DNA from: Rhodobacterales bacterium 34-62-10
GTDB taxonomy: Bacteria > Pseudomonadota > Alphaproteobacteria > Rhodobacterales > Rhodobacteraceae
Reading direction: 5' to 3'
NCBI GenBank assembly: GCA_002282555.1
Contig: NCJR01000059.1
Location: 1-9,452 of the forward strand
Length of the DNA stretch: 9,452 nucleotides
Below, in pieces: positions 1-7,714 of the stretch. Made by a program: the position numbers and the translations under genes. Under the pieces are notes generated by a model, which worked only from the letters and a program-made list of their open reading frames with translations, made no database searches and was not told the origin of the DNA. Numbering within the stretch: position 1 is the stretch's first letter; every line of letters starts with the position of its first letter.

Positions 1-1
1 A

Positions 2-2314
2 CGCATTGATCAGGTCACCGTGACCGGCACGAGCCTGCGGGGGATCGCGCCGGAGAGCTCGCCGCTGCAGATTTATTCCCGGGAGGACATCCTGGGGTCA
101 GGTGTAACGACTACGGAGCAGTTTATCCGGACGCTGCCTCAGAATTTCGGGGGCGGGTCGAGTGAGTTTGCCCGCAACGGGTTGCCGAATGAAGACACGG
201 CAGTACAGAATTATTCCTTTGGAACAGGCGCCAATCTCCGCGGTCTGGGGTCTGGCGCGACCCTCATCCTGCTCAACGGTCAAAGACTTGCGCCTACGTC
301 AGCCATTGGAGATTTTGTGGATCTTTCCATGATTCCGGTCTCTGCCCTGGAGCGGGTTGACGTGCTCACCGATGGCGCTTCGTCGATTTATGGCGGGGAC
401 GCTGTTGCCGGCGTCATCAATTTTGTCCTGCGGGAGGATTTCGACGGAGGTGAAACGGCGCTACGCGCTGGCGCTGTCACGCAGGGTGACATGAAGGAGT
501 ATCGGGTGAGCCAGACCCTGGGCAAAGGGTGGGCTGGCGGGAATTTGCTCGGTACCTATGAGTATTTTGAACGTGAAAACCTGACGCTTTCAGACCGTCC
601 GGGCATTCGGCCACCCCGACTTGCCAACGGAGATCCCATCCCATCACCCGAACGGTTTGATCTTATGCCCGCTCAGGACAGGCATAGCGGCCTGCTGTCA
701 TTCAACCAGGATCTAGGCGATGCCTTCAGTGTGCGTGCGACGGGTCTTTATGCGAGACGGACCACTCAGCATTCCGGCGTGAACTATACCGGGCTTGGAC
801 TGCTGGTTGATTCAGAGGCGACCTCCGAAAGCACGGCTTTCAGCCTCAGCGGTGATTATCAGCTGTCTGAAACCTGGTCGGCCCGGCTTACGGGAAACTT
901 CAGCCAGATGGAAAACGCCACCGCCACCCGGTCCTCAAACCAGCCTCTCCCCGCAGAATTTGACTTCCGTTCAGATGTCGGAAGCGTTGACTTTGTTCTC
1001 AATGGCGGTCTGTTCAGGCTTCCGGGCGGCGCGGTGCAGATGGCCGCTGGCGGTCAGATGAGACAAGAGAATTTTTCGCTCGCCTCTGCCGCCGATGGCC
1101 TGCTGCGTAAGGGCGCACGGGACGTGTCGGCCGTATACGGCGAGATTCAACTCCCCATCTTTGGACCAGACAACAGACGTCCCGGACTGGAGCGACTGGA
1201 GCTCAACCTGTCGGGTCGGCTGGATGACTATTCTGATTTCGGAAGATCCGGGAACCCGAAGATCGGACTTCTGTGGTCACCGGCTGAAGCAGTGCGGTTG
1301 CGCAGCTCTTACAGCGAATCCTTCACGCCGCCAGCTCTGGGGTACACCGGGGATCGATCCAGCACGGGGGCCATTCTGCCAACATCCTTCGTGATCAATG
1401 CGCTGGGGCTGGCGGGCCGGTATCCGGAACTGGAAGGCACGGACCTGCTGATTGTTTCGGGTATCGCCGAGGATCTTGAGCCGCAGGTCTCACAGACTTT
1501 TACGGCGGGCATCGAGTTCGACAGAGACTGGGGGGAGCGGATGCTTTCAGCCAGCCTGAATTACTATTCCATCAGCTTCGAACAGAGGCTTGGCACGGTT
1601 CCAATCCCCGGGAATGTCGGCTCAACCTACGCCCCCTTCATCGCCTTTGATGACCCCGCTGCCTTTCCGGCCGGGACCATTCTCTTCAATCCGTCACCGG
1701 ATGAAGTTCTTCGCCTCGTCAATTCATTTGACCGCCCCGTAGAGCCAAGGCTTGGTGGGACTATCGGGAATGTCGGAATAATCAACAATGCCAGTGTGAG
1801 ACGCAATCTGGCGGCGACCCGAACCCGCGGTCTGGATCTTCAGCTTGATTCCCAACTGGATGTCGGGCCCGGAATGCTCTCGGCCGGTTTGAACGCGAAT
1901 TATATCCTGGATTTTACGCAACAGGCGTCCGTGACGACTCCCGAGGTCGATGTCCTCAACACTTTGTTCAATCCCGTGGACCTGCAGGCCAGGGCTTACC
2001 TTGCCTGGGCACAGGGTTCCTTCAGGGGCCGGGCTGCGGTCAACTATACCGACGGCTACCAGACGGATAGTACGGATATGGCGGTGAAAATGCCATCCTG
2101 GACAACCTTGGATCTTGTTGCGTCCTACCAGTTTTCTGCACAAGACAGCGGGCTGCTGAAAGACGCCGAAATCAGCCTGTCCGTATTGAATCTCTTTGAT
2201 GCGGCGCCTCCGCCGGCACCTTCCCTGGGACGCCTTCAGATAGCGGGCTACGACCCGACGAATGCCTCCCCGCTCGGGCGGTTCGTTGCCATTGAATTAC
2301 GCAAGACCTTCTGA
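2..2314 (+). CDS. TonB-dependent outer-membrane receptor, 5'-truncated by the window edge
   Basis: Outer-membrane active-transport channel energised by TonB-ExbBD. The reading frame is open to the first base of the window, so the GTG at 20 is internal (in-frame residues before it read RIDQVT) and the signal peptide is missing. About 770 residues are visible. The first ~140 form the plug: a VTVTGTSLRG strand, then NLRGLGSGATLILLNGQRL and the ERVDVLTDGASSIYGGDAVAGV signature split over residues ~118-140. The rest is a beta-barrel with many alternating strands and long polar loops, ending in LRKTF; a terminal Phe is usual for outer-membrane proteins. The isopeptidase gene begins 10 bases after its stop, so the two are almost certainly co-transcribed. 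In isopeptidase-type lasso loci the paired receptor is thought to take up the lasso peptide. That substrate is inferred from context, not from the sequence; a siderophore or glycan substrate remains possible. Confidence 0.93.
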   Translation, partial: RIDQVTVTGTSLRGIAPESSPLQIYSREDILGSGVTTTEQFIRTLPQNFGGGSSEFARNGLPNEDTAVQNYSFGTGANLRGLGSGATLILLNGQRLAPTSAIGDFVDLSMIPVSALERVDVLTDGASSIYGGDAVAGVINFVLREDFDGGETALRAGAVTQGDMKEYRVSQTLGKGWAGGNLLGTYEYFERENLTLSDRPGIRPPRLANGDPIPSPERFDLMPAQDRHSGLLSFNQDLGDAFSVRATGLYARRTTQHSGVNYTGLGLLVDSEATSESTAFSLSGDYQLSETWSARLTGNFSQMENATATRSSNQPLPAEFDFRSDVGSVDFVLNGGLFRLPGGAVQMAAGGQMRQENFSLASAADGLLRKGARDVSAVYGEIQLPIFGPDNRRPGLERLELNLSGRLDDYSDFGRSGNPKIGLLWSPAEAVRLRSSYSESFTPPALGYTGDRSSTGAILPTSFVINALGLAGRYPELEGTDLLIVSGIAEDLEPQVSQTFTAGIEFDRDWGERMLSASLNYYSISFEQRLGTVPIPGNVGSTYAPFIAFDDPAAFPAGTILFNPSPDEVLRLVNSFDRPVEPRLGGTIGNVGIINNASVRRNLAATRTRGLDLQLDSQLDVGPGMLSAGLNANYILDFTQQASVTTPEVDVLNTLFNPVDLQARAYLAWAQGSFRGRAAVNYTDGYQTDSTDMAVKMPSWTTLDLVASYQFSAQDSGLLKDAEISLSVLNLFDAAPPPAPSLGRLQIAGYDPTNASPLGRFVAIELRKTF

Positions 2315-2324
2315 GGGCGGAGCC

Positions 2325-4925
2325 GTGACAGTGGTATTGACGGGGACGGCAGTGCGCCCAGGTGCAAATGCCGAGAAGAAGAGCCAATCCATCCTGCCTG
2401 ATCTCGTTCGATCAGTGCTCGCATGCGTTCTGCTCTGCTGGGGGGTGGTGAGCGGCGCGTCTTCTGCGCCGTTCACGCTGGATCATGCACTGAAGCTTGA
2501 AGGGTTCGGATCGGCGTCCGCCGACCCTCGCGGGCGGTGGTTTGTCTATGAACAACTGCGTCCTTACGATGAAAATGAGGACTTCAGTTTTAGAACATAT
2601 GCGTTTGCAGGGAAATCAGGTCACCAGCTGTGGCGCTATGATCTGAACACGGGCGAGAAGCCCGAGAGACTTCCAGGCCTCGACCCCATACCGCACAGCT
2701 ACCAGCTTGGATTTTCACCCGATGGCCGGTTCTTGACGGTCATGCAGTACAGGCTCGGCCAGTTGCAGCTACTGGCCTATGACATGTCGACAGATGTTGC
2801 CCAGATCTTGCCAGGCACGCCTGCATTCAGCCGGGACGGAGACCACTATCCGGTCTGGATTTCGGATGAAGAGGTGGCGTATGCGACGTTGCCTGATGGG
2901 ATGCTGCCCGCAGCCAGCAGTGTACGCGCCTATGCGGGACAAAAGATCGCCGGGGCCTGGGAGGCCGCGTGGCGAGGGCACGAGGTTACGGCCATGGAAA
3001 GCGTAAACGGCTTCGACGGCGAAGCTGAGGTGGCCGAGGCCGGCTTTTTGGTGCGTGCCAATGCGAAAACCGGCAAGACAGAACGCATAGCGACGGGGTT
3101 CTTTGCGGGCCTCAGGGTTTCACCTGATCGCCGGTATCTGGCGGGCGTCGCCGCATCCGGATCCGGACGGCCAGGGGCGGGTGATCCCAGCGGCGACGAG
3201 GCGCGAAGCTATTCCTTGACTGTTTTCTGTCTTGAAACCGGCGCGCAGCGGGCAGTGGCAACGAACCTTTCCTTTGCGCCTACCAGCCTTACCTGGTCTG
3301 CAGACGGAACGCAGCTTTCGGGGTTTGGATGGCCTCCCGGCCTGTCGAGGCAGGAGGGGCGATTTTACATCATCGACATCGAGACGGGCTCAGCGGAGAT
3401 GTTCGATCATCGCGGACTGGATCTTGTTTCTGAAAGAGAGCGCGGCGGGCGTCAGACACCGGAGCGGGCGGTTTTTTTGGGAGACGGGCTCGCCGTCTTT
3501 GCACGCCGTAGCGGAGACGATCTGAAGCCCTTCTTCAATCCTGGTGTCTATAGAGGGGAAAAGCGTGGCCGGGCTGACTGGTACATCCTGCATTCTGGCG
3601 GGCCTCATGAGGCGCTCACAAAGACTCTGGAGAATGTGTCAGGCGTCCCGGTCTGGTCTGATCCGCGCGGACTGATTGTCATGACAGCCGATGGCGCTTA
3701 CCGTCTCACAGGAGATGGCGCGCCGCTCAAGCTGACTCCGGAAGGCATCCGGGATCTCCACTTCATAGACGCTGGCACATTCGCAATCCGGCGGGGCATG
3801 GCGCGTCCGGACTTCAACGGTTTCGCGGCGCTGCGCTGGGATGACCGGTCTGGCGGGAAGGTTATGATATTTTCCGATGAACCAGGCCGAGAGCCTGTCC
3901 TGCCGCTTCATGGACTCTCAGATGAGGGAGGCCAGATACTGGCTGTTTCGGCATCGGGTGCCTCGCTGATACAGACGGAAACCGAGGAGGGCGGCTTTCT
4001 CTCCGTTGCCGACGAGGCAGGGGTCAGAGAAGTGACCCATGTGAACTCACACCTCGCTGGCGTAGACGCCGGAACTTGGCGAAAGGTGGCCTATCAGGTC
4101 GCATCTAAAAAGGGGCGGGAGGAGACCCTGGAGAGCTGCGTATTGCTGCCTCCGGGGATCGAATCTGGAAGACCCCTTCCGGTAATCCTGGAAGTCTATC
4201 CCGGAACCGTCCCATCGTGTCAGAACGGGACGGGCATACCCACGTCATTAAGACCGTATTCACCCCATCTCTGGGCGGGCAGCGGTTACCTCTACGCGCG
4301 CATAGCCTTGCCCCGCCATCTTCTGGCAACAGAAGAGGGACCGATTGCGGCCATGCCGGGATTGGTCGAGGCAGGACTTGATGCGCTGGTGTCGGAAGGC
4401 CTGGCAGATCCTCAAAGAGCTGCCCTGTTCGGGTTCAGTCAGGGCGGGGTATCCGCGCTCTATGTTGCAGCTCACAGCCAAAAATTCCATGCGGTTATTT
4501 CCGCACACAGCTGGTCGGATTTCTTTAGCCACTATTTTGGTGGAATGGGTATCTATTCGTATGCCTACGGAAACTATTATGGGCTGGATGCGGCGCGTTA
4601 CACGCTGCCGGATGGCCACTTCGCGATCCATCAAACACCATTCGAAAATCCGCAGGCGTACTATCAGAACAGTCCGCTCTATCTGGCCCCTCAGATGGCA
4701 GCGCCGGTTATGCTGATCAACTCTGACCTGGATGCGTTTTCCATGGCCCAGTACGACGCGATGTTTGGAGCGCTCACAGCTGCGGGCAAGGATGTGCGTT
4801 ATGTCCGTTATTTGGGGGAAGGACATGGCCCCTCTTCACCTGCCAATATACGGGACCTTTGGCACCGGATCGAGGCGTTTCTCGCCGGCGAGATGCCAGG
4901 TTCGGACCAGAGGGCTGGTCCGTAA
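2325..4925 (+). CDS. Lasso peptide isopeptidase (Atxe2 family, prolyl-oligopeptidase fold)
   Basis: Serine hydrolase predicted to cut the Gly1-to-Asp/Glu isopeptide bond of a lasso peptide, turning it into a linear peptide. Numbered from the GTG at 2325 (866 aa): a hydrophobic stretch at ~28-42 followed by SGASSA looks like a Sec signal with cleavage near 45-48, then a long beta-propeller region (~50-590) and a C-terminal alpha/beta hydrolase. The catalytic triad is visible: Ser705 in GFSQGG, Asp803 in NSDLDAF and His834 in GEGHG, the last followed by the SPANIRDLW stretch I associate with lasso isopeptidases. The start is uncertain. The frame is open back to an ATG at 2262 inside the receptor gene, but GTG 2325 and GTG 2331 both sit behind AGGGCGGAG at 2314-2322; 2331 has the better spacing to GGAG. 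The protein seems longer than the ~700 residues I recall for this family, and the n-region of the signal is unusually long. The linked receptor and convergent lasso operon support the assignment over a generic dipeptidyl peptidase. Confidence 0.9.
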   Translation: MTVVLTGTAVRPGANAEKKSQSILPDLVRSVLACVLLCWGVVSGASSAPFTLDHALKLEGFGSASADPRGRWFVYEQLRPYDENEDFSFRTYAFAGKSGHQLWRYDLNTGEKPERLPGLDPIPHSYQLGFSPDGRFLTVMQYRLGQLQLLAYDMSTDVAQILPGTPAFSRDGDHYPVWISDEEVAYATLPDGMLPAASSVRAYAGQKIAGAWEAAWRGHEVTAMESVNGFDGEAEVAEAGFLVRANAKTGKTERIATGFFAGLRVSPDRRYLAGVAASGSGRPGAGDPSGDEARSYSLTVFCLETGAQRAVATNLSFAPTSLTWSADGTQLSGFGWPPGLSRQEGRFYIIDIETGSAEMFDHRGLDLVSERERGGRQTPERAVFLGDGLAVFARRSGDDLKPFFNPGVYRGEKRGRADWYILHSGGPHEALTKTLENVSGVPVWSDPRGLIVMTADGAYRLTGDGAPLKLTPEGIRDLHFIDAGTFAIRRGMARPDFNGFAALRWDDRSGGKVMIFSDEPGREPVLPLHGLSDEGGQILAVSASGASLIQTETEEGGFLSVADEAGVREVTHVNSHLAGVDAGTWRKVAYQVASKKGREETLESCVLLPPGIESGRPLPVILEVYPGTVPSCQNGTGIPTSLRPYSPHLWAGSGYLYARIALPRHLLATEEGPIAAMPGLVEAGLDALVSEGLADPQRAALFGFSQGGVSALYVAAHSQKFHAVISAHSWSDFFSHYFGGMGIYSYAYGNYYGLDAARYTLPDGHFAIHQTPFENPQAYYQNSPLYLAPQMAAPVMLINSDLDAFSMAQYDAMFGALTAAGKDVRYVRYLGEGHGPSSPANIRDLWHRIEAFLAGEMPGSDQRAGP
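4904..4921. terminator. Hairpin between the convergent isopeptidase and cyclase genes
   Basis: A perfect 7-bp inverted repeat, GGACCAG-AGGG-CTGGTCC, covers the last codons of the isopeptidase gene. The cyclase gene, coming the other way, stops at 4945, 23 bases before it. As DNA it works on both strands and could help end both transcripts. No T-run follows directly on either strand (only TTTT at 4943-4946 on the + strand), so it is not a canonical intrinsic terminator. Confidence 0.3.
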
Positions 4926-4944
4926 CAGGAAAAACCGGGTAATT

Positions 4945-6750
4945 TTACAAACGTGTCCAACGGCGCATCCAGCACTCAATAGTGTAGTAAACAAGAAGTC
5001 TCCGGCCCTGCGGGTGCTGGTCTACAGCCTCATCCATAATCCATGAACGAACGGTTTCAGGATCTATGAGGCCGTGAGCCGCGAGTGCACCCTCCGACAG
5101 TGTGTCCGCCAAAAACTGCCGGTTCAGCCGGATCTGCTCCATGAAGAAGCGAGTGGTCTCTCCCTTTGTCAGCCTGTTGCGAATGGTGTCCGGAATCTCA
5201 GCCCGAAAAGCCTCCCTCGCGAGTCCGCGATTAATGCCGTGGAGGCAGAGTTGCCAGACCGGGATGCGCAGGCAGAGTTCGATAAGCGGTTGAGATATGA
5301 GCGGATGAACCATATTCCGGAGAACTGGCCGGTCGAGTGTTTCCCTGACCATATAGAGATGCAAGAGACGGCTGACCTGATCAAACTTTCCGGGGGGCAG
5401 GCCGTCGGGAAATTCTGCCCAGTCAGGAACACATCCGGTTAGCTGAAGTCGATCGTGGGCAAGATCGCTTACCGGCGTTCGGCTTCTTTCGATGCCCTTC
5501 AGTATGCCCTGGGGGGCGCGTGGTCCCGGCAGCTCCCTCAGAGTGCCCCATAGAACTTCCCAGACGGATCTGTCTGACAGGCTGGCAGTATCAAGCAGGG
5601 TCTGCAACAGGCCGCCCCCTCCGCGGAAGTTCCGGACGAAGTCTGCAAATCCTAAGATCGAACGGGAGGCAAGGAAGAGATGATCTCCTCCCTGACCGGT
5701 GAAGACAGCATGAGGTGTTGCATCAGAATACGAGGCCGGATTCCGAAGATCCGGCGTCAGAAACTGCCTGTAGGGGCGTACACTTTTTGGGTGGGATTGG
5801 GGGCGCGGAAGCAAGACAGCGGGTTCCAGCATATGCTCTGTCAGGGGCACGCAATAGAAATCAGCCGCTTCCCTGGCAAAAGGCAGTTCAGAGAGCTCCT
5901 CCTGTCCGGCAATGTTATGAATGGCTCTTAACTGGAGAGCACTGGCATCTCCCGTCAGGCAGCCAAGAACGATGGTCGAATCGAGGCCGCCAGACAGATG
6001 GACATCAACTCGGTCGAATACGTTGCTCCACGATTTGACTACAAAGTGTGTCGCCTTCCTGAGGTATTCAGCTGTATCCTGATCATTGAGTGTCATCGGG
6101 GTTTCGGCAATGCGCCTTGGATCCCAGAGCAGTTCGGTGAAAACCTCGTCATCCCTGATTGTCAGTTTGTTGCCACCGGGGAGTTCGCGGATTTCCCGGA
6201 AACCTGTCTGCCCGTTCTGAATCTTGTCATAGGCGATAAGTGACGAAGCGAATTCCAGATTGAGGGTAAGTTCGAGAAGGTCCGTAAAAGGGCATTTCTC
6301 CAGATGCGACAGGACCACGGTGACGCCGCAATAGTGCAGGTAGAAGCAGGGGATAGCTGAAGTTGGGTCAGTAACAACGACACTGAAATCAGGGTTGGTG
6401 TAGAACAATATGTAACTGCCCCAGAAGTCTGCCGCTAAATTGGCGCCCTCAGAAGCCTCGATGGCATGCCTGTCCTTCGCATCAAGGGCGGTGATCGGAT
6501 ACTGAGGAATGAAGTCGCTGTCCTTCCGGAACAGCGTTCCGAACACCGCGCCGCTCAGCTGCCTTTCTTCAAATGCCAAAGGTATGAATGAATGCGGGGC
6601 ATTACTGCCAAGATCGATGACGAAAAGCCCTTCTTGCCTCAGAGAGGGGGCCTCAGGTGATGCTTCCCGGCATCTTGAGATCAGCGCTTCGGCAGTCTTC
6701 TCCGCGTGACTGCAGGATGACTTCCACAACAATGCAACAAAAGCATACAT
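4945..6750 (-). CDS. Lasso cyclase, C protein (asparagine synthetase B homologue)
   Basis: ATP-dependent lactam synthetase predicted to adenylate the side-chain carboxylate of the precursor core and join it to the freed N-terminal glycine, forming the ring around the tail. The protein has 601 residues, normal for the family. Residues ~1-215 are a glutaminase-like domain lacking the Cys2 nucleophile of true asparagine synthetases (residue 2 is Tyr), which argues against amide transfer. The C-terminal synthetase domain carries the ATP-pyrophosphatase loop SGGLDS (253-258), GQGGD (352-356), a HPLISQPLIE helix (482-491) and a RLTKGETT segment (526-533) with a conserved-looking Lys, all as expected for lasso cyclases. 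The ATG at 6750 lies 11 bases after the B stop, behind AGGGAAG, so B and C are translated from one message. The gene ends 19 bases from the convergent isopeptidase gene. An ordinary asparagine synthetase is unlikely given the adjacent B and A genes. Confidence 0.94.
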   Translation of the reverse strand: MYAFVALLWKSSCSHAEKTAEALISRCREASPEAPSLRQEGLFVIDLGSNAPHSFIPLAFEERQLSGAVFGTLFRKDSDFIPQYPITALDAKDRHAIEASEGANLAADFWGSYILFYTNPDFSVVVTDPTSAIPCFYLHYCGVTVVLSHLEKCPFTDLLELTLNLEFASSLIAYDKIQNGQTGFREIRELPGGNKLTIRDDEVFTELLWDPRRIAETPMTLNDQDTAEYLRKATHFVVKSWSNVFDRVDVHLSGGLDSTIVLGCLTGDASALQLRAIHNIAGQEELSELPFAREAADFYCVPLTEHMLEPAVLLPRPQSHPKSVRPYRQFLTPDLRNPASYSDATPHAVFTGQGGDHLFLASRSILGFADFVRNFRGGGGLLQTLLDTASLSDRSVWEVLWGTLRELPGPRAPQGILKGIERSRTPVSDLAHDRLQLTGCVPDWAEFPDGLPPGKFDQVSRLLHLYMVRETLDRPVLRNMVHPLISQPLIELCLRIPVWQLCLHGINRGLAREAFRAEIPDTIRNRLTKGETTRFFMEQIRLNRQFLADTLSEGALAAHGLIDPETVRSWIMDEAVDQHPQGRRLLVYYTIECWMRRWTRL

Positions 6751-6761
6751 GCCGCTTCCCT

Positions 6762-7457
6762 CTAAATGACCATGATCGGCGTGTAGGGGCGGACTTTTTC
6801 GAGTTGGTCGTTCAGAACCACCCCATCAAACTCAATCCAGCAATGCGCGGCGAAAGGCCTTGTTCTGACGGCGTACACCCACTCAGGCCGTATACCGCAC
6901 AAGGTCAGATATCTGAACAGAACCAGGCTGCGCCACCGGCAGGCGTCATGGGATGAGAACACAAACGGCGTGATCCTATGGAATGCGTTGGTGTGGTTCA
7001 GGGCGCTCTGTAGACAGACGTTATGGTCTGGCGTGACGTCATTCTTCCAGGCCGCAGCCATTTTGAGCATGTTTGACAGGCCGCAGGTGCGTTCGAGCCA
7101 GACAGCCTGAGAAAATGCTCTAAAAAATCGCAAGCTGGCTTTGCAGGGATACTTTTGAGTCTTGTCCTCCAGAATGTTGTCATATGCTGCGTGTGGAGGA
7201 GGGACTGGCGGATGCTCCCCACATCCGCGTTGAACATTCTTCCTAAGAAGCCCGAGCTCGCAAAGCCGGACTGCAAAGGCTTCCGACTTGTCCGTGAGAG
7301 GGGCTGTCGGCGGTTTTGGACACAGAATTTCCGTCAGCCATTCTGATTGTCTGTCCTTCAGGATCAGATACCGGTCCTGTGCTGCATCCAGAAAAACAAA
7401 TCTCTCTCCGGATCGGCAGATATAGACCTCGTCTGCAAGGCCGTATCTGTTGCGCAA
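6762..7457 (-). CDS. Lasso B protein: RRE (PqqD-like) domain fused to leader peptidase
   Basis: Binds the precursor leader and cuts it off before cyclisation. The protein has 231 residues, fused as in most proteobacterial systems rather than split into B1 and B2. Residues ~1-75 look like the PqqD-like recognition element (strands VYICRSGERFVFLD and DRYLILK, then a helical part). A Pro-rich linker (~78-90) leads to a transglutaminase-like cysteine protease domain. The likely triad is Cys173 (DACRWRSL), His205 (AAHCWIEFDG) and Asp217 (VVLND), in the usual order and spacing. Start choice: the frame stays open upstream to an ATG at 7601, but that start would lie inside the precursor gene and run through the hairpin at 7492-7515. 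The TTG at 7457 has AGGAGG five bases upstream and puts the RRE domain at the N-terminus, so it is preferred. The stop is TAG, 11 bases before the cyclase start. Confidence 0.92.
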   Translation of the reverse strand: MRNRYGLADEVYICRSGERFVFLDAAQDRYLILKDRQSEWLTEILCPKPPTAPLTDKSEAFAVRLCELGLLRKNVQRGCGEHPPVPPPHAAYDNILEDKTQKYPCKASLRFFRAFSQAVWLERTCGLSNMLKMAAAWKNDVTPDHNVCLQSALNHTNAFHRITPFVFSSHDACRWRSLVLFRYLTLCGIRPEWVYAVRTRPFAAHCWIEFDGVVLNDQLEKVRPYTPIMVI

Positions 7458-7468
7458 GCGCTCCTCCT
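7458..7468 (-). promoter_or_regulatory. Strong ribosome binding site that fixes the TTG start of the B gene
   Basis: On the - strand AGGAGGAG (7468-7461) precedes TTG 7457; the six-base AGGAGG core lies five bases from it. It is downstream of the A-B hairpin, and no ATG or GTG in this frame lies between the hairpin and the B domain. It decides the start of B and should give efficient translation from whatever transcript passes the hairpin. Confidence 0.75.
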
Positions 7469-7485
7469 GAATTGGCTGCGGGGAT

Positions 7486-7515
7486 AAAAAACAGAGGCGC
7501 CTTTCGACGCCTCTG
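7486..7515 (-). terminator. GNRA-capped hairpin with T-tract between precursor and B genes (attenuator)
   Basis: Read on the - strand, CAGAGGCGTC, a GAAA loop and GGCGCCTCTG form a 10-bp stem (nine Watson-Crick pairs and one U-G) followed at once by six T (7491-7486). This is a textbook intrinsic terminator, placed 9 bases after the precursor stop and 28 bases before the B start. Because B and C have no evident promoter of their own, partial read-through is the likely design: much precursor message, less enzyme message. The hairpin may also protect the 3' end of the short A transcript. Confidence 0.85.
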
Positions 7516-7524
7516 CCATGGCTG

Positions 7525-7656
7525 TCATTCCTGGCTATTGAGAATGACGTTCTCGGCAGGTCCGCCGTCGAAGCCCCTAGTTTCTTCCGACACCGAGCCA
7601 AGCTCGATCGGGGCGAATTCGTCCGTTTCCGGAGGGGTTGTGATGAGGTCTTTCAT
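7525..7656 (-). CDS. Lasso peptide precursor (A gene), 43 aa; core GFDGGPAENVILNSQE
   Basis: The ribosomally made substrate of the B and C enzymes. The ATG at 7656 follows AGGAGA with seven bases between; the stop TGA is at 7527-7525. The 27-residue leader ends IELGSVSEETR. It closely resembles the end of the astexin leader (LGKASAETR before Gly) and has the conserved Thr at position -2 (Thr26). B should therefore cut after Arg27 to release a 16-residue core beginning with Gly. Glu8 is the only acidic residue at positions 7-9, so an eight-residue Gly1-Glu8 ring is predicted, leaving the tail NVILNSQE. The Tyr of the usual leader YxxP motif is absent; Phe14 with Pro16 may take its place. The gene is first in the operon, just upstream of B. 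Precursor identity is strong from leader motif and position; cleavage and ring sites are predictions. Confidence 0.92.
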   Translation of the reverse strand: MKDLITTPPETDEFAPIELGSVSEETRGFDGGPAENVILNSQE

Positions 7657-7662
7657 GTGGGG

Positions 7663-7668
7663 TCTCCT
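7663..7668 (-). promoter_or_regulatory. Ribosome binding site of the precursor gene
   Basis: AGGAGA on the - strand, seven bases before the ATG at 7656. It supports the start of the 43-residue frame, which is too short to be convincing on length alone. Confidence 0.75.
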
Positions 7669-7714
7669 GTGGGTTGGGGTTCATGTCACTGGCCGGGTGA
7701 CAAGAGGAGCGTGC

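Noticed and set aside
4260..4826. A 188-residue open frame on the - strand inside the isopeptidase gene.
   Set aside because: It lies entirely antisense to the conserved hydrolase domain containing the catalytic Ser; the composition is Arg/Ile-rich antisense shadow with no recognisable motif.
5074..5442. A + strand open frame of 122 residues opposite the 3' end of the cyclase gene.
   Set aside because: It is antisense to the conserved C-terminal part of the cyclase and shows no domain, ribosome binding site or context of its own.
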